This document shows positions 25,201-33,199 of a stretch of DNA of 64,000 nucleotides, piece after piece. Position numbers and translations under genes: made by a program. The notes beneath the pieces were generated by a model. That model saw nothing but the letters and a program-made list of their open reading frames with translations, had not been told where the DNA came from and did not search any database. Position 1 is the first letter of the stretch. Every line of letters starts with the position of its first letter. Source of the DNA: Lagopus muta (Eukaryota > Chordata > Aves > Galliformes > Phasianidae); NCBI RefSeq assembly GCF_023343835.1, contig NC_064439.1:22508933-22572932 (forward strand). Direction: 5' to 3'.

Positions 25201-28200
25201 GTGCTGCTGTTTTCTTTCTAGCTAGTCATTTTAAAGCATCCTGGAAAACTCCATGTACTTTTTTCTATATATTTCCTTTGCTATTGTTGTTGGTGAGCAT
25301 CATGCTGGTGAGAAAATAGCTTGCTTCTCTACAAAACATCAACTTGCTTCTCTTGTCTAGTTCCTTTAGTCCTTTCCTTTGAAATAATTCCGTGTTCTAA
25401 AATACCAAACTCATTGTGATGGTATTTTATTGTTAGTGGAACTGGTTATGAGAAGCTGATAAGCAGTATGTTGATGAGCTGTTTAGCAGCAGGTGCCATT
25501 GCAGTCATGCTTAGATGATAGCTTGTAAGTTTTTATGATTTGCCTAAATGTGGCACTGCATAATGCAAGTTGGCTTCTTTGCTTTGTAGAGAGGAAGGAT
25601 ACTTGCAACCACCTATGCTAAATGAATTTTGTAGAATTAATATTGGTCATTGTTTGTTTTAGTGATTTTTTTCAATACACAGTTTTTGATGTAGAGCTGT
25701 ACTTTCACAAGAAGATCTGTGCATAATGTTATCACAGAAAATAAAATCTTAGTGGGTTTAGCAAAGAATGCTGATTGTTGAATGTCCTTGTGTGAAACAA
25801 TGATGTTCCTATCCAACAAAATAAAAGTTCCTTAGCACACATTTTAAAAATTGTTGCAAGTAAACAGAAGTAAAATTTTAGCTGCAGTAATTGAGTTGCA
25901 TATTTCATACATTGAAAAAAGAAAACAAGCAAAATTATAGTTAAGAGGCTACTGGTAAAATCTTTTGAAAGCAGATGAAAGATAAGATCTAATATGACTA
26001 ATAAACTTTAGTGTTCTGTGATCACTTCACGTTATTCCTTATCTGATTCATAGTGATACTGTTATGTATGTTTATATATAATTCATTTATATTGCTTGAC
26101 ATCAAAATTTCATTTCCTGTTCTCTGGGAGTCTGCCTTCCATTACAGGAAATGCAGGACTCCTTAGGAACTGGAAGGACAACTGATCACTTCGTGCTTGC
26201 CCTGTTTTTTATTCTGTCCCATAATAAGTACCTACTATTAACCACTGCTCAAAACAGATTATTGGGATAAATGGACCTTTCATGTGGTCAGTTACAGTTA
26301 TTTGTATGTTCTTACAATTTTCATGGAACAATTTCTTAAATAGATAAAAATCTTCCGATGCTGGTCATTTCATGACAGTTCTTTTTAGCGTGTGTACGTC
26401 ATCATAAATAAGAGCTTGGTCTAGATCACTTAATGGAAAGACAACATAACATTACAACACCATCAAAATTAATAAGGTTGTTGTGTAAGAGAGCTGACAC
26501 TTGTTGATTTAGATACCTTAGATATTGAGATGTTCTAGGATGCAGACTAAATGAAAGAAAGCAACATTAATGGTAATGCTGTCTTTAAGAAATCGTCTGG
26601 TCAAAGGAAACCTCTGGATTGCAGATTTCCCAAGGTGGATCTTAGGGAAGAAAGGAGTATTCCTTTCTGATAAGAAAACTACTACGAGTGTGCCTGATTT
26701 TATTCCCTTGTGTAAATAAATTACTGTGATTAATGAAACACTGTAACTACACAGTCAGGTACTAGCCAAAAAAAGTCTGAAAATTTGCATTCAAGCAGAA
26801 AATTAGTCTCTCAATATTAGCAGATGAATTTACATGGAAATTATAATAAAGATAAGTAACTCTTGGGATCTTAGTGTAATATAGTCAGAAATGAATTTAT
26901 CCCATAGATATTACGCAAACTGTCATTGGTAAACACATACAGCATGAGAAATTATAGTCTGCAGGAGTTCAGATCTGTGGGGTGTGGCTTATTATCAGCT
27001 CAGATTAGGCAACAGTAGGAAATTTGTAATTCGTGGGATAAAAACCTATCAATAAAACCATGGCAGTTGCTCAATATGAGAGTATCAACTGTGGCTGTTC
27101 CTGAGCCTAGAGCCTGGGAAAAAAATAACAAGTACCAGTATGTATCAGCTGGCTCTATATTTTTCCAAAGATTAGAATCTTTGGATTGGCCATTGCTGGC
27201 AACAGGACCCAGACATGACCTATTTGTCTAACTCACATTAATTGCCTTAATGTTCTAAAATCTTTAGGTATATGTCTACAAAAAATGTGTGTGTATGTGT
27301 GTAAAGTTTGGCATCAAAGTTTTTAAACACAAAAAGTGTACCTGGAATTCTTTAAAAAGGAAGATTGCAAGTATTAAAGTGTTGGTAATGCCTCAAGTAT
27401 TTTTATTTGCTAATCCGTTATTTTATAATTTAGGATTACCTGGTGATTGCTTTTTGGATTTGTTTCTTTTTGTTGAAGTATGATGCATGATACAACCTGC
27501 AATTTACTTTTCTAAAAACAGGTGATTTTATAATAAAACTATAAAATCACACATTTTTTTTAATAAAAAATAAAAAAAATGTGTTGCTTGTTGCGTCAGA
27601 AAATATTACTGCATGCTGCCCTGTGTTTTGTAACCTTTGGTTTATGCAGGAATATGCTGAATTTCAGTATCGGAGGAGGCACAGGCAGCGTCGACGTGGA
27701 GACATGCACAGCCTGCTGAGTAATACTCCAGATCCTGATGACCCCAGTGAGAGTACATTAGGTACGCTCCTGCCTGGGGCTGTTTATTCTCTCTTGCTGC
27801 TTCAGAAGTTGCTAGTAGCAACCACAGTGTTCGTTCTTCTTTGGGTGCACTTCAAACGAGTTTCAAATATATTATTATATTTTACAGAATGCAGTGTTAA
27901 ACCTTATTCTTGCACTGTTGTATGTGATTTTAGAAGAGCTGCTGACTTTAATTGTGGCTGTTACACTTTTCAAAGAGTTATGCATTGATATTCCCAGTAA
28001 CAAGTCCATAGCTATTTAGAGCAGGTTTGCTTTCCTGAAGAAATTTTTAAAAATGCATATTTCATATGCTAGTCTTATCTACATACCAGCTTTTTTAATG
28101 CAAATTAAAAAAAACAGTTGTGCCTAGAGTCTAGACAAGATTCCCTCTGCTATGGGACTGCTGGATGATAGCCATAAGACTGTATTACAAAACCCTGCTC

Positions 28201-30931
28201 AGAAACTCCTGCATTGGCCAAGTACTGGAGACAAGTTGGCATGAGCTATGACTGCCAGCACACTGCTCTCCCAGGCTGAGCTATGCTAGCAGTGAAGTAA
28301 GGTCACTGTCACTTGGCTCTCTGTGCTGTCTGTGTCCTGCCAGGAGCCTTTGCAAAGGTACAAAAATAGCTCCAATCCAAATAGGCTTCTGATTCTCATT
28401 CTTCAGAGCTTCCAGGTGTGTTCTTCACTTCTAAGCCAGGCTGCAAAATTCTCATCTCTATGTCCTTATGAATTTAGGCCCTATAGCTTGTGTTTTATTA
28501 ACAAAGAGAAAAAATAACAAATACATTCTTTATTTTAGAAACTAGAAAAAGTATGGTGAACTTTGGTCTTTCGCTATTGCAAGTAAAATGCAAAACTATC
28601 TTACTAGTTTGAGAACTAGAATTTGACTGAACACTTGGATATTTAGTGACAGTGTGCACTGTTAACAGAGAAAATTAGTTTGTCTGCTGTGTTTCCCTTT
28701 GTGTTTTGAAGTGGAAAATTCCATTTTTCAAATTGAGAGTAGTTATTTTCATTACAGAATAATTTTTTTGAAACAGTATTTTATTCCTATTTTTTGTTGG
28801 TTGCTTTAAGAGGACAGAGATGTTAGTTTGTTAGATTGCTGACATATACACTAACAGTTCTGCTCTTAACTGTGCTGCAGCGTTGCAGTATAAATTGATG
28901 TAGTGTTAGCATTACAGATGAGTTGTTGTCTTTGCAAGAACAGAAATGGGACAACACCAGTTTTAAGCCCCCTGCAGATGAATTCCATGCTGTGTCCTTT
29001 GCTTAAAATAAATTGTAAGCTCTAAATCACACTAAATTTCCATAGTGTCTTTCAGGCCAGTGTCTAACTAATAGCATAAAGGCTCTGAAAATAGGGTATT
29101 AGTGAAGGCATGCAGAGTGACAAACAAAGAGGCAAAAGGATAAAACCAAACCCATATACTTGAGATTGAGTGCATGCTGGCAAAAATTTCCAAAAGGAAT
29201 TGTAGAGACAGATCATGATGGATGGCAGATTGAGAAAAAATACAGAATACAGGTTGGACAGAGAGGCAATGTGCAGTATTTTTCAGGACTTTCCATAACT
29301 CATGTACATGCTTTGGAAGCATTTTGCTCCCCCTGCCAGTGAGCTTATGCTGCTGACAACATAGCACATTCTTTCAGAGGGTGAAAGAATGCTATTGAGA
29401 GTAGAAAGGCACAAATGAAACAGACAGCATTGTTTTGTCTCCATAGAAGAGTTGGTGTAAAATGAGTGGTTTTGGATAATTCAGTTAAGAGTGAATAAAA
29501 GACTGGAATTACACAGCTAGAACCCAAAAGGAAGGCAAGAGATTGTGTCAGTAAATAATGTTATTTACTTATATTCTTATTTATATAAGAAGGCATTCTT
29601 GCTTGTTCTTCAAATGTATTTGTTTGAATTGCCCGTACAGACACTCAGGAAGGTGGCAGTAGCAGAAGACATGGCACTTCCATGGTGAGTTCAGCTTCTA
29701 TGGGTATTCTGCACAGCTCTTCACTTCATGACTATACCCCTGTCAGTCGCTCTGAAAACCAGGATTCTCTGCAGGTATCTCCCCTAATCTCTTCTCCATT
29801 CCCTCTGTTTTGCTTGCCACCTTCTGCTCTGCTTTTCTGTGTCGTTTTGTCTCTGCAAATTTTCTTAATTCTTCAATGAGAAAGGGAGAATCTAGGACAA
29901 CAACTTGTACATTCTCACCGGTAAGAATTGTTGAATGATTGTTATTGTAACAATAATTAGCTTTTAATTTGTTGGCAACTGTGTCAGTAAAAATTATTCT
30001 GATAAATCACGTGTCAGTTAGTCATAGAATCACAGAATCACAGAATTGTAGGGGTTGGAAGGGACCTCCAGAGATCATTGAGTCCAACCCCATAGATTTG
30101 AGACCAAATTGCTTTCAGTCCAAAATGTGTTACAAGATGAAAGTTCTATTCTAAAAGCAACCTTATATATTTCCACAGGCCCTGAGTTCTTTGGATGAAG
30201 ACGACCCAAACATCCTGCTAGCTATTCAGTTGTCATTACAAGAATCTGGCTTAGCCATAGACGAAGAAACTAGAGACTTTCTGAATAACGAGGCATCTTT
30301 AGGAGCAATAGGTACGTCTCTACCTACAAGATTGGACTCTGCTCCCATAAGTATAGATAACCCAAGAGCCGCCTTGAGCAGCTCTGAGCTGTTAGAACTC
30401 GGTGACAGCCTGATGAGACTAGGGGCAGGCAGCGATCCGTTTTCGGTCAATCAACTTCATTCACACGCCTGCAGCGATACAAGAGGTGGATTATATTCAA
30501 CATCTAGTGATGCTGATTCCAGTAGTCAAGATCCCAATACCAATGAAAATCTTCTTGGAAATATTATGGCCTGGTTTCATGACATGAATCCACAGAGTAT
30601 TGCTCTGATCCCTTCAACAAGTACAGAAACAGATGAGGATTCGCAGCAACCCAGTACTGAAGATGGGTCAGCAGGGCGGGCAAATGTTAGAGACACAGGG
30701 TTGGAGCTTCAGGAAGAGCATGCGCTATTTGAGGATGCACTCAAAAACGAAGGCAGAGGAACGCAAACAGAGGAAGGCACTTCTGAAGAAAACATTATTC
30801 CAGGTGAAACAGTTTCGCAAGGTGGTGATAATACCAGGGAAGTAACAAGCACCCTGGATGCTTCAGGAGATGCTTCAAATCAGACTCCTCAAACCTCAAG
30901 TGAATGGATTGAACGTGTGCATCTGGTATGA
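1145..30931 (+). CDS. ANKIB1: ANKIB1, RBR-type E3 ubiquitin ligase (3' part, 16 coding exons)
   Basis: Predicted E3 ligase of the RING-between-RING (Ariadne-like) class, which passes ubiquitin from an E2 through a catalytic cysteine in RING2. Coding exons: 1145-1262, 4272-4480, 6725-6813, 8359-8503, 9912-10078, 13773-13861, 14824-14954, 20626-20760, 21300-21386, 21494-21560, 21949-22094, 23812-23990, 24471-24522, 27650-27761, 29641-29774, 30179-30931. All junctions are GT-AG, phases match throughout, and they sum to 2613 nt (870 codons plus stop). Order of domains: UBA-like segment, RING1, IBR, RING2, Ariadne-type helical region, basic and Ser-rich stretch, UIM, acidic tail ending in HLV. The match to human ANKIB1 as I remember it is very close. 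Human protein is about 1089 aa, so roughly 220 N-terminal residues with the ankyrin repeats lie left of the window. No stops or frameshifts break the exons. Confidence 0.97.
1263..4271 (+). other. ANKIB1: ANKIB1 intron, 3.0 kb
   Basis: No repeat family or second gene recognised. Very AT-rich patch near 3190-3270 with short palindromic runs such as ACTTAAT/ATTAAGT. Confidence 0.7.
4272..4480 (+). CDS. ANKIB1: ANKIB1 coding exon: UBA-like end and Pro/Ser/Thr linker
   Basis: Encodes [11 protein letters not shown], comparable to the UBA-like helix of ARIH1, then a linker rich in Pro, Ser and Thr with several SP/TP sites ([16 protein letters not shown]) leading to RING1. Donor gtaggt at 4481. The many SP/TP dipeptides could be phosphorylation sites; that is inference. 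Confidence 0.93.
4481..6724 (+). other. ANKIB1: ANKIB1 intron, 2.2 kb
   Basis: Nothing beyond unique AT-rich intronic sequence; open frames here are short and lack coding features. Confidence 0.7.
6725..6813 (+). CDS. ANKIB1: ANKIB1 coding exon: RING1 first half
   Basis: Encodes CDICMC, then [18 protein letters not shown]: the C-x2-C and C-x-H-x2-C-x2-C spacing of a RING finger, the E2-binding RING1 of the RBR unit. Donor gtaagt at 6814. Confidence 0.95.
6814..8358 (+). other. ANKIB1: ANKIB1 intron, 1.5 kb
   Basis: No repeat or additional gene recognised. Confidence 0.7.
8359..8503 (+). CDS. ANKIB1: ANKIB1 coding exon: RING1 end to IBR linker
   Basis: Continues in phase from the previous exon (W-E-A-F-L). 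Encodes the last RING1 zinc ligands in [12 protein letters not shown] and the helix [16 protein letters not shown] connecting to the IBR. Donor gtaaat at 8504. Confidence 0.95.
8978..9020. repeat. TA/TATG-rich microsatellite
   Basis: Imperfect run of TATA, TATG and TGTG units in an ANKIB1 intron. Confidence 0.7.
9697..9721. repeat. (TTTTG)n microsatellite
   Basis: Four to five near-perfect pentamers flanked by T runs in an ANKIB1 intron. Confidence 0.8.
9912..10078 (+). CDS. ANKIB1: ANKIB1 coding exon: IBR domain
   Basis: Encodes [15 protein letters not shown] and, further on, [11 protein letters not shown], the zinc-ligand pattern of the in-between-RING domain. Preceded by a strong pyrimidine tract ending at 9911; donor gttagt at 10079. 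Confidence 0.95.
10079..13772 (+). other. ANKIB1: ANKIB1 intron, 3.7 kb
   Basis: Contains one old inverted CR1 fragment (about 11498-11765); the rest is unique AT-rich sequence with no gene that I can support. Confidence 0.7.
11498..11765 (-). mobile_element. CR1 retrotransposon fragment
   Basis: Reads as the reverse complement of a CR1 3' end: GTTGGAAGGGACTTTTAAACATCATCTAGT-like core, then the CACCACCTC and GTTCCAGTG blocks typical of these elements. Diverged, so probably old. Lies in an ANKIB1 intron. Confidence 0.75.
13773..13861 (+). CDS. ANKIB1: ANKIB1 coding exon: end of IBR
   Basis: Encodes [14 protein letters not shown], the last IBR ligands, then a helix leading to RING2. It starts and ends inside codons and joins its neighbours in frame. 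Donor gtaagt at 13862. Confidence 0.95.
14824..14954 (+). CDS. ANKIB1: ANKIB1 coding exon: RING2 with catalytic Cys
   Basis: Encodes [20 protein letters not shown]. By comparison with ARIH1, the Cys of NEGCNHM, codon 14931-14933, is the residue that would carry the ubiquitin thioester; it is intact. Donor gtaaga at 14955. Confidence 0.95.
15293..16033 (+). mobile_element. CR1 retrotransposon, 3' part with degraded RT
   Basis: Starts inside reverse transcriptase coding sequence ([12 protein letters not shown], then FVDDTKLGG in shifted frames) and continues to a classic CR1 3' end, TGATTCTATGATTCT, at about 16033. Frames are broken by stops and indels, so the copy is dead. 5'-truncated, as most CR1 copies are. 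Confidence 0.92.
16840..17455 (-). mobile_element. CR1 retrotransposon fragment
   Basis: Inverted CR1: begins with a diverged AGAATCATGGATCATTAAGG end, then blocks for TTCTTCCTCATGTCCAATCT and the GAGAACATT/lower coding region. About 600 bp. Lies in the same ANKIB1 intron as a + strand copy 0.8 kb away, so the pair could fold as an inverted repeat in pre-mRNA. Confidence 0.88.
19506..19782 (+). mobile_element. CR1 retrotransposon 3' fragment
   Basis: Contains GGGGAGATTTAGACTGGATAT, CCCAGAGAGGTGGTGGATGC and TTCCAACTCAAACAGTTCAATGATT blocks, the CR1 3' region on the + strand. Diverged copy. Confidence 0.85.
20319..20348. repeat. (CAAA)n microsatellite
   Basis: Run of CAAA tetramers with one interruption in an ANKIB1 intron. 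Confidence 0.8.
20626..20760 (+). CDS. ANKIB1: ANKIB1 coding exon: RING2 second half
   Basis: Encodes [16 protein letters not shown], the remaining RING2 zinc ligands, then [16 protein letters not shown] entering the Ariadne-type helical region. It follows the longest intron of the gene seen here (5.7 kb). Donor gtaaca at 20761. Confidence 0.95.
21300..21386 (+). CDS. ANKIB1: ANKIB1 coding exon: Ariadne-type helix
   Basis: 29 codons with whole-codon boundaries: [18 protein letters not shown] and a charged helix typical of the Ariadne C-terminal region, which in ARIH1 folds back on RING2 to autoinhibit it. Donor gtatgg at 21387. Confidence 0.94.
21494..21560 (+). CDS. ANKIB1: ANKIB1 coding exon: Ariadne-type helix, small exon
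   Basis: 22 codons plus one base, encoding [20 protein letters not shown] then SG. It joins CT at 21949 to give Thr. Intron to the previous exon is only 107 bp. Confidence 0.93.
21949..22094 (+). CDS. ANKIB1: ANKIB1 coding exon: Ariadne-like region end
   Basis: Encodes [18 protein letters not shown], then [17 protein letters not shown] and KEIFELMQ, the helical bundle region shared with Ariadne ligases. Donor gtaata at 22095. Confidence 0.95.
22095..23811 (+). other. ANKIB1: ANKIB1 intron, 1.7 kb
   Basis: Unique sequence to about 23258, then a CR1 copy almost up to the next exon. GC-richer than neighbouring introns around 22480-22680, but no exon signal there. Confidence 0.7.
23259..23762 (-). 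mobile_element. CR1 retrotransposon fragment next to an exon
   Basis: Inverted CR1 with a well-kept 3' end (CATAGAATCACAAAATCACAAGG) and coding-derived blocks such as CTGAACAATCCCAGCTCCCTC. Less diverged than most copies here. Its far end stops about 50 bp before the ANKIB1 exon at 23812. Confidence 0.93.
23812..23990 (+). CDS. ANKIB1: ANKIB1 coding exon after an intronic CR1
   Basis: Encodes [20 protein letters not shown] and a basic helical stretch ending APRRR (last codon split). The 5' end of an inverted CR1 lies about 50 bp upstream of the acceptor, so branch point and pyrimidine tract must sit in the short remaining stretch 23763-23811. Confidence 0.95.
24471..24522 (+). CDS. ANKIB1: ANKIB1 coding exon, 52 bp
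   Basis: Encodes [17 protein letters not shown], nearly identical to the human segment as I recall it. Acceptor tag ends at 24470 and donor gtaaac is at 24523. Strong conservation of this Trp-rich stretch suggests an unassigned binding motif (inference). Confidence 0.93.
27522..27550. repeat. perfect inverted repeat (hairpin 1)
   Basis: Arms GTGATTTTATA (27522-27532) and TATAAAATCAC (27540-27550), 11 bp each with no mismatch, loop of 7 bases. Confidence 0.9.
27549..27584. repeat. perfect inverted repeat (hairpin 2)
   Basis: Arms ACACATTTTTTTTA (27549-27562) and TAAAAAAAATGTGT (27571-27584), 14 bp each with no mismatch, loop of 8 bases. Shares two bases with hairpin 1 and ends 65 bp before the ANKIB1 exon at 27650. 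Confidence 0.9.
27650..27761 (+). CDS. ANKIB1: ANKIB1 coding exon: Arg-rich segment
   Basis: Encodes [18 protein letters not shown], a very basic run that could be a nuclear-localisation or RNA/phospholipid-binding patch (inference), then an acidic Ser/Pro stretch ending DPSESTL. Two back-to-back hairpins lie 65 bp upstream of the acceptor. Confidence 0.94.
27762..29640 (+). other. ANKIB1: ANKIB1 intron, 1.9 kb
   Basis: No repeat family or gene recognised. Confidence 0.7.
29641..29774 (+). CDS. ANKIB1: ANKIB1 coding exon: Ser-rich segment
   Basis: Encodes [20 protein letters not shown] and more Ser-rich sequence ending SENQDSLQ. Donor gtatct at 29775 is weak compared with others in the gene. 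Low-complexity, likely disordered. Confidence 0.92.
30021..30112 (-). mobile_element. short CR1 3' end in last ANKIB1 intron
   Basis: Three tandem AGAATCACAGAATC-type units, then GTAGGGGTTGGAAGGGACCT and GATCATTGAGTCCAACCCC, a clean CR1 3' terminus about 90 bp long. Very short copy, well matched to the CR1 end at 50600-50645. It stops about 65 bp before the last-exon acceptor. Confidence 0.9.
30179..30931 (+). CDS. ANKIB1: ANKIB1 last coding exon with UIM
   Basis: 250 codons plus TGA at 30929-30931. Near its start (about 30194-30250) it encodes an acidic run, then [12 protein letters not shown], the ubiquitin-interacting-motif pattern with the conserved Ala and Ser. The rest is acidic, Ser/Thr-rich and probably disordered, with a conserved block [18 protein letters not shown]. 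Ends in HLV like human ANKIB1. Confidence 0.96.
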   Translation, partial: ALSSLDEDDPNILLAIQLSLQESGLAIDEETRDFLNNEASLGAIGTSLPTRLDSAPISIDNPRAALSSSELLELGDSLMRLGAGSDPFSVNQLHSHACSDTRGGLYSTSSDADSSSQDPNTNENLLGNIMAWFHDMNPQSIALIPSTSTETDEDSQQPSTEDGSAGRANVRDTGLELQEEHALFEDALKNEGRGTQTEEGTSEENIIPGETVSQGGDNTREVTSTLDASGDASNQTPQTSSEWIERVHLV

Positions 30932-31308
30932 ACAAAAACTAAATCCGAAGTAAGCAAATGGCAGTGACAGATGGTACAGTATGTGGAGTAAGCATTATGG
31001 AGGCTTTGATCCACATAACTACAGCTCAGTTGTAACCACTGACGTAACAACGGATATTTAGAGGCTCTCTTGAATTGTAGTTCTTTGTAATAATGTGAAA
31101 CTTTCAAGGAATATCCTTTCCATTTAATTTGGTAGTACTTGCCTCTTTGCTCTCAAGAAAATTGAATAAGTAGGTTGTATTCCACATTCCTAATACAAGG
31201 CAGCATCTGTTCATCTGTTTAGCCTTAGGTTGATGATCCTTAACTCTAAAGTTTGGATTAAAGGCTTACACTGATTATTTTGGTTTTTTTCTAAGAAATA
31301 GTTTATTC

Positions 31309-31334
31309 TTTTTTTTTTTTTTTTTTTTTTTTTT
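31309..31334. repeat. T26 homopolymer
   Basis: Uninterrupted T run in the predicted ANKIB1 3'UTR. Confidence 0.85.
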
Positions 31335-33169
31335 GGAACTCATTCTTTCACCAAAACAACATTTAGCAATTTATTTGGGGTTTTTGTTTTGTTTTCCATA
31401 ACCTTTCCTTACTCATTTGTCATTTTTGTTAGCAGTGTGATCTGAGGTATTTAATGCTTCTCTTTAGTACTGCTCCAGGAACAAGTTTTAGGGGATATTC
31501 CTTCACATTAAAATCAAAGATTTTTTCATGTCTATTTACAGTCCAAACGTGCCAAACTGTGAATAGTTAGCTGGCAGTAGCCTGATCAAACAGGGCGGTG
31601 TTACTCTATCAAACTAATCCCACAATTCTTAGCAGTGAAAGAAACCACTGGGTAGCATTGCTTCTCTAAATTTAACTGGCATGTGTTGCCATGGTGACTG
31701 CATTTAATCAAATGTAGCCTGTATCTTAAGTTAATAAAACCTAATGCTGCTGTTAAACAGTTATTTTAAATATTAAAATACAGTCAATTAGCAACAGCTA
31801 TGCTGTATTTTAAGAGACACTTTAATGGAAGTGCAATCATAGTTCTTTGTTTTCATAATTCTACAAAGCATTCTATGCACTGATAGTGCAATTACTTTTA
31901 ATGATAACATTTTATAAAAATATAGGAATACAGGATTTTCATACATTAGCCAGTCCCACAGTTAAAGTTCAGATAACAGATTCTGCTCAACATGTTACGG
32001 TGCCTTTGCCAAACCCAACTGGATAGTTGCCACAGTTAAACAAGTAATTCAATTTCAGTGTCTGTTCTGGAGTAACTATGCTATTAATTGCAAAGACCTC
32101 CATACAACCACCCATGGCCTTGCCTTTACAGTAAATAACTAAGTGTTGAATCAGTGTTTTCGCATAAACAAAACACTGCTAGGTATTTGTTCAATTGCAC
32201 AATATTCATTTGCTGTGTGATTACTGTTTAGTGTTAAAAAAAAACACACACAAAAAAAAACCCCTTCCTAGTCGTTGTACCGTGAAAATAAAAAAAATAC
32301 TGGTTTTAGATTTGCTTAAAAGCATCAATCTACAGTTAGTGAGATACAATGGTACAGTATGTAATTACAACTAGAGTAAGTTGTTGAAATGGCTGTTTTA
32401 ATTACATATAATCAAACCTTTTCATAACACAAGCAAATTACATACACTCCATTTTAAGTTTTGCTTAACTGTTACCAGAAATTTCTTGATATGATATAAA
32501 AGTTTATTACTACTGAGTGTGTATAGGCAAGTGTCATGATAGCAAAGTTTATGTATTGATTACTGTGAGTTCAAGTGAGTGTTTTGAATTCATGCAAATC
32601 CTGCTTTTGAACCTTGCAGTCACAAGGTTCGTATTAGTAAAAACTGAAGTAAGAATATTTTACCCTTACCCCTTGAGAACCTAGATCATTTTGCAAGCAT
32701 CTTTAGAGAGAATGGAATAGAGTAGTCTCAACTCGTTTACCAGCTTTCCCTCTAGCTGCCCCTTTCCTGACATAATCATGAACTTTTGGACATCTTTGCA
32801 AAATACCTATTTAAAATTGTTGTACGGTATAAAATCCTTCAACTAAAGCAGTTCTTTGTGAACTGTCAACATGAATTGGCCTGGAAGTTGTTTAGCTCAC
32901 ATAGCTTCCTTGAATTTCTGGATAGGAAGATTCTCACAAAGATCGTGTGTATTGCATTGAGATGTCTTGCAAAGCTACAGTAAGATACGTTAAGAGTGCT
33001 CTCTGTGAAGATAGTGAAGTTTGTGGGTTCTGGTTTTTTGTAATTTGGTTAGGTTGTGCAGTATATTCATTGTTTCCGTGTTACTCTTACGAGCATGAAA
33101 TTAGCCTATTAAATTTGTATTTTCTTGGTACTTATTTTAACACCATAGTCATTGACTTTACAATTCAAA

Positions 33170-33175
33170 AATAAA
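33170..33175 (+). terminator. candidate polyadenylation signal of ANKIB1
   Basis: AATAAA about 2.2 kb after the ANKIB1 stop, in AT-rich sequence and followed by T-rich stretches. Position is compatible with a UTR of about 2.3 kb; cleavage site not provable from sequence. Confidence 0.4.
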
Positions 33176-33199
33176 GTTTGGCAAGACTATTTTGTAAAC

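Larger units (their letters stand above)
24523..27649 (+). other. ANKIB1: ANKIB1 intron, 3.1 kb
   Basis: No interspersed repeat recognised. Contains two adjacent perfect inverted repeats (27522-27550 and 27549-27584) close to the following exon. Confidence 0.7.
30932..33190 (+). other. ANKIB1: ANKIB1 3'UTR (predicted)
   Basis: No coding potential. AT-rich sequence after the stop with a 26-base T run at 31309-31334. AATAAA at 33170-33175 is the most plausible distal polyadenylation signal; an earlier AATAAA at about 31733-31738 could make a shorter transcript. The end point is inferred, not shown. Confidence 0.5.
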
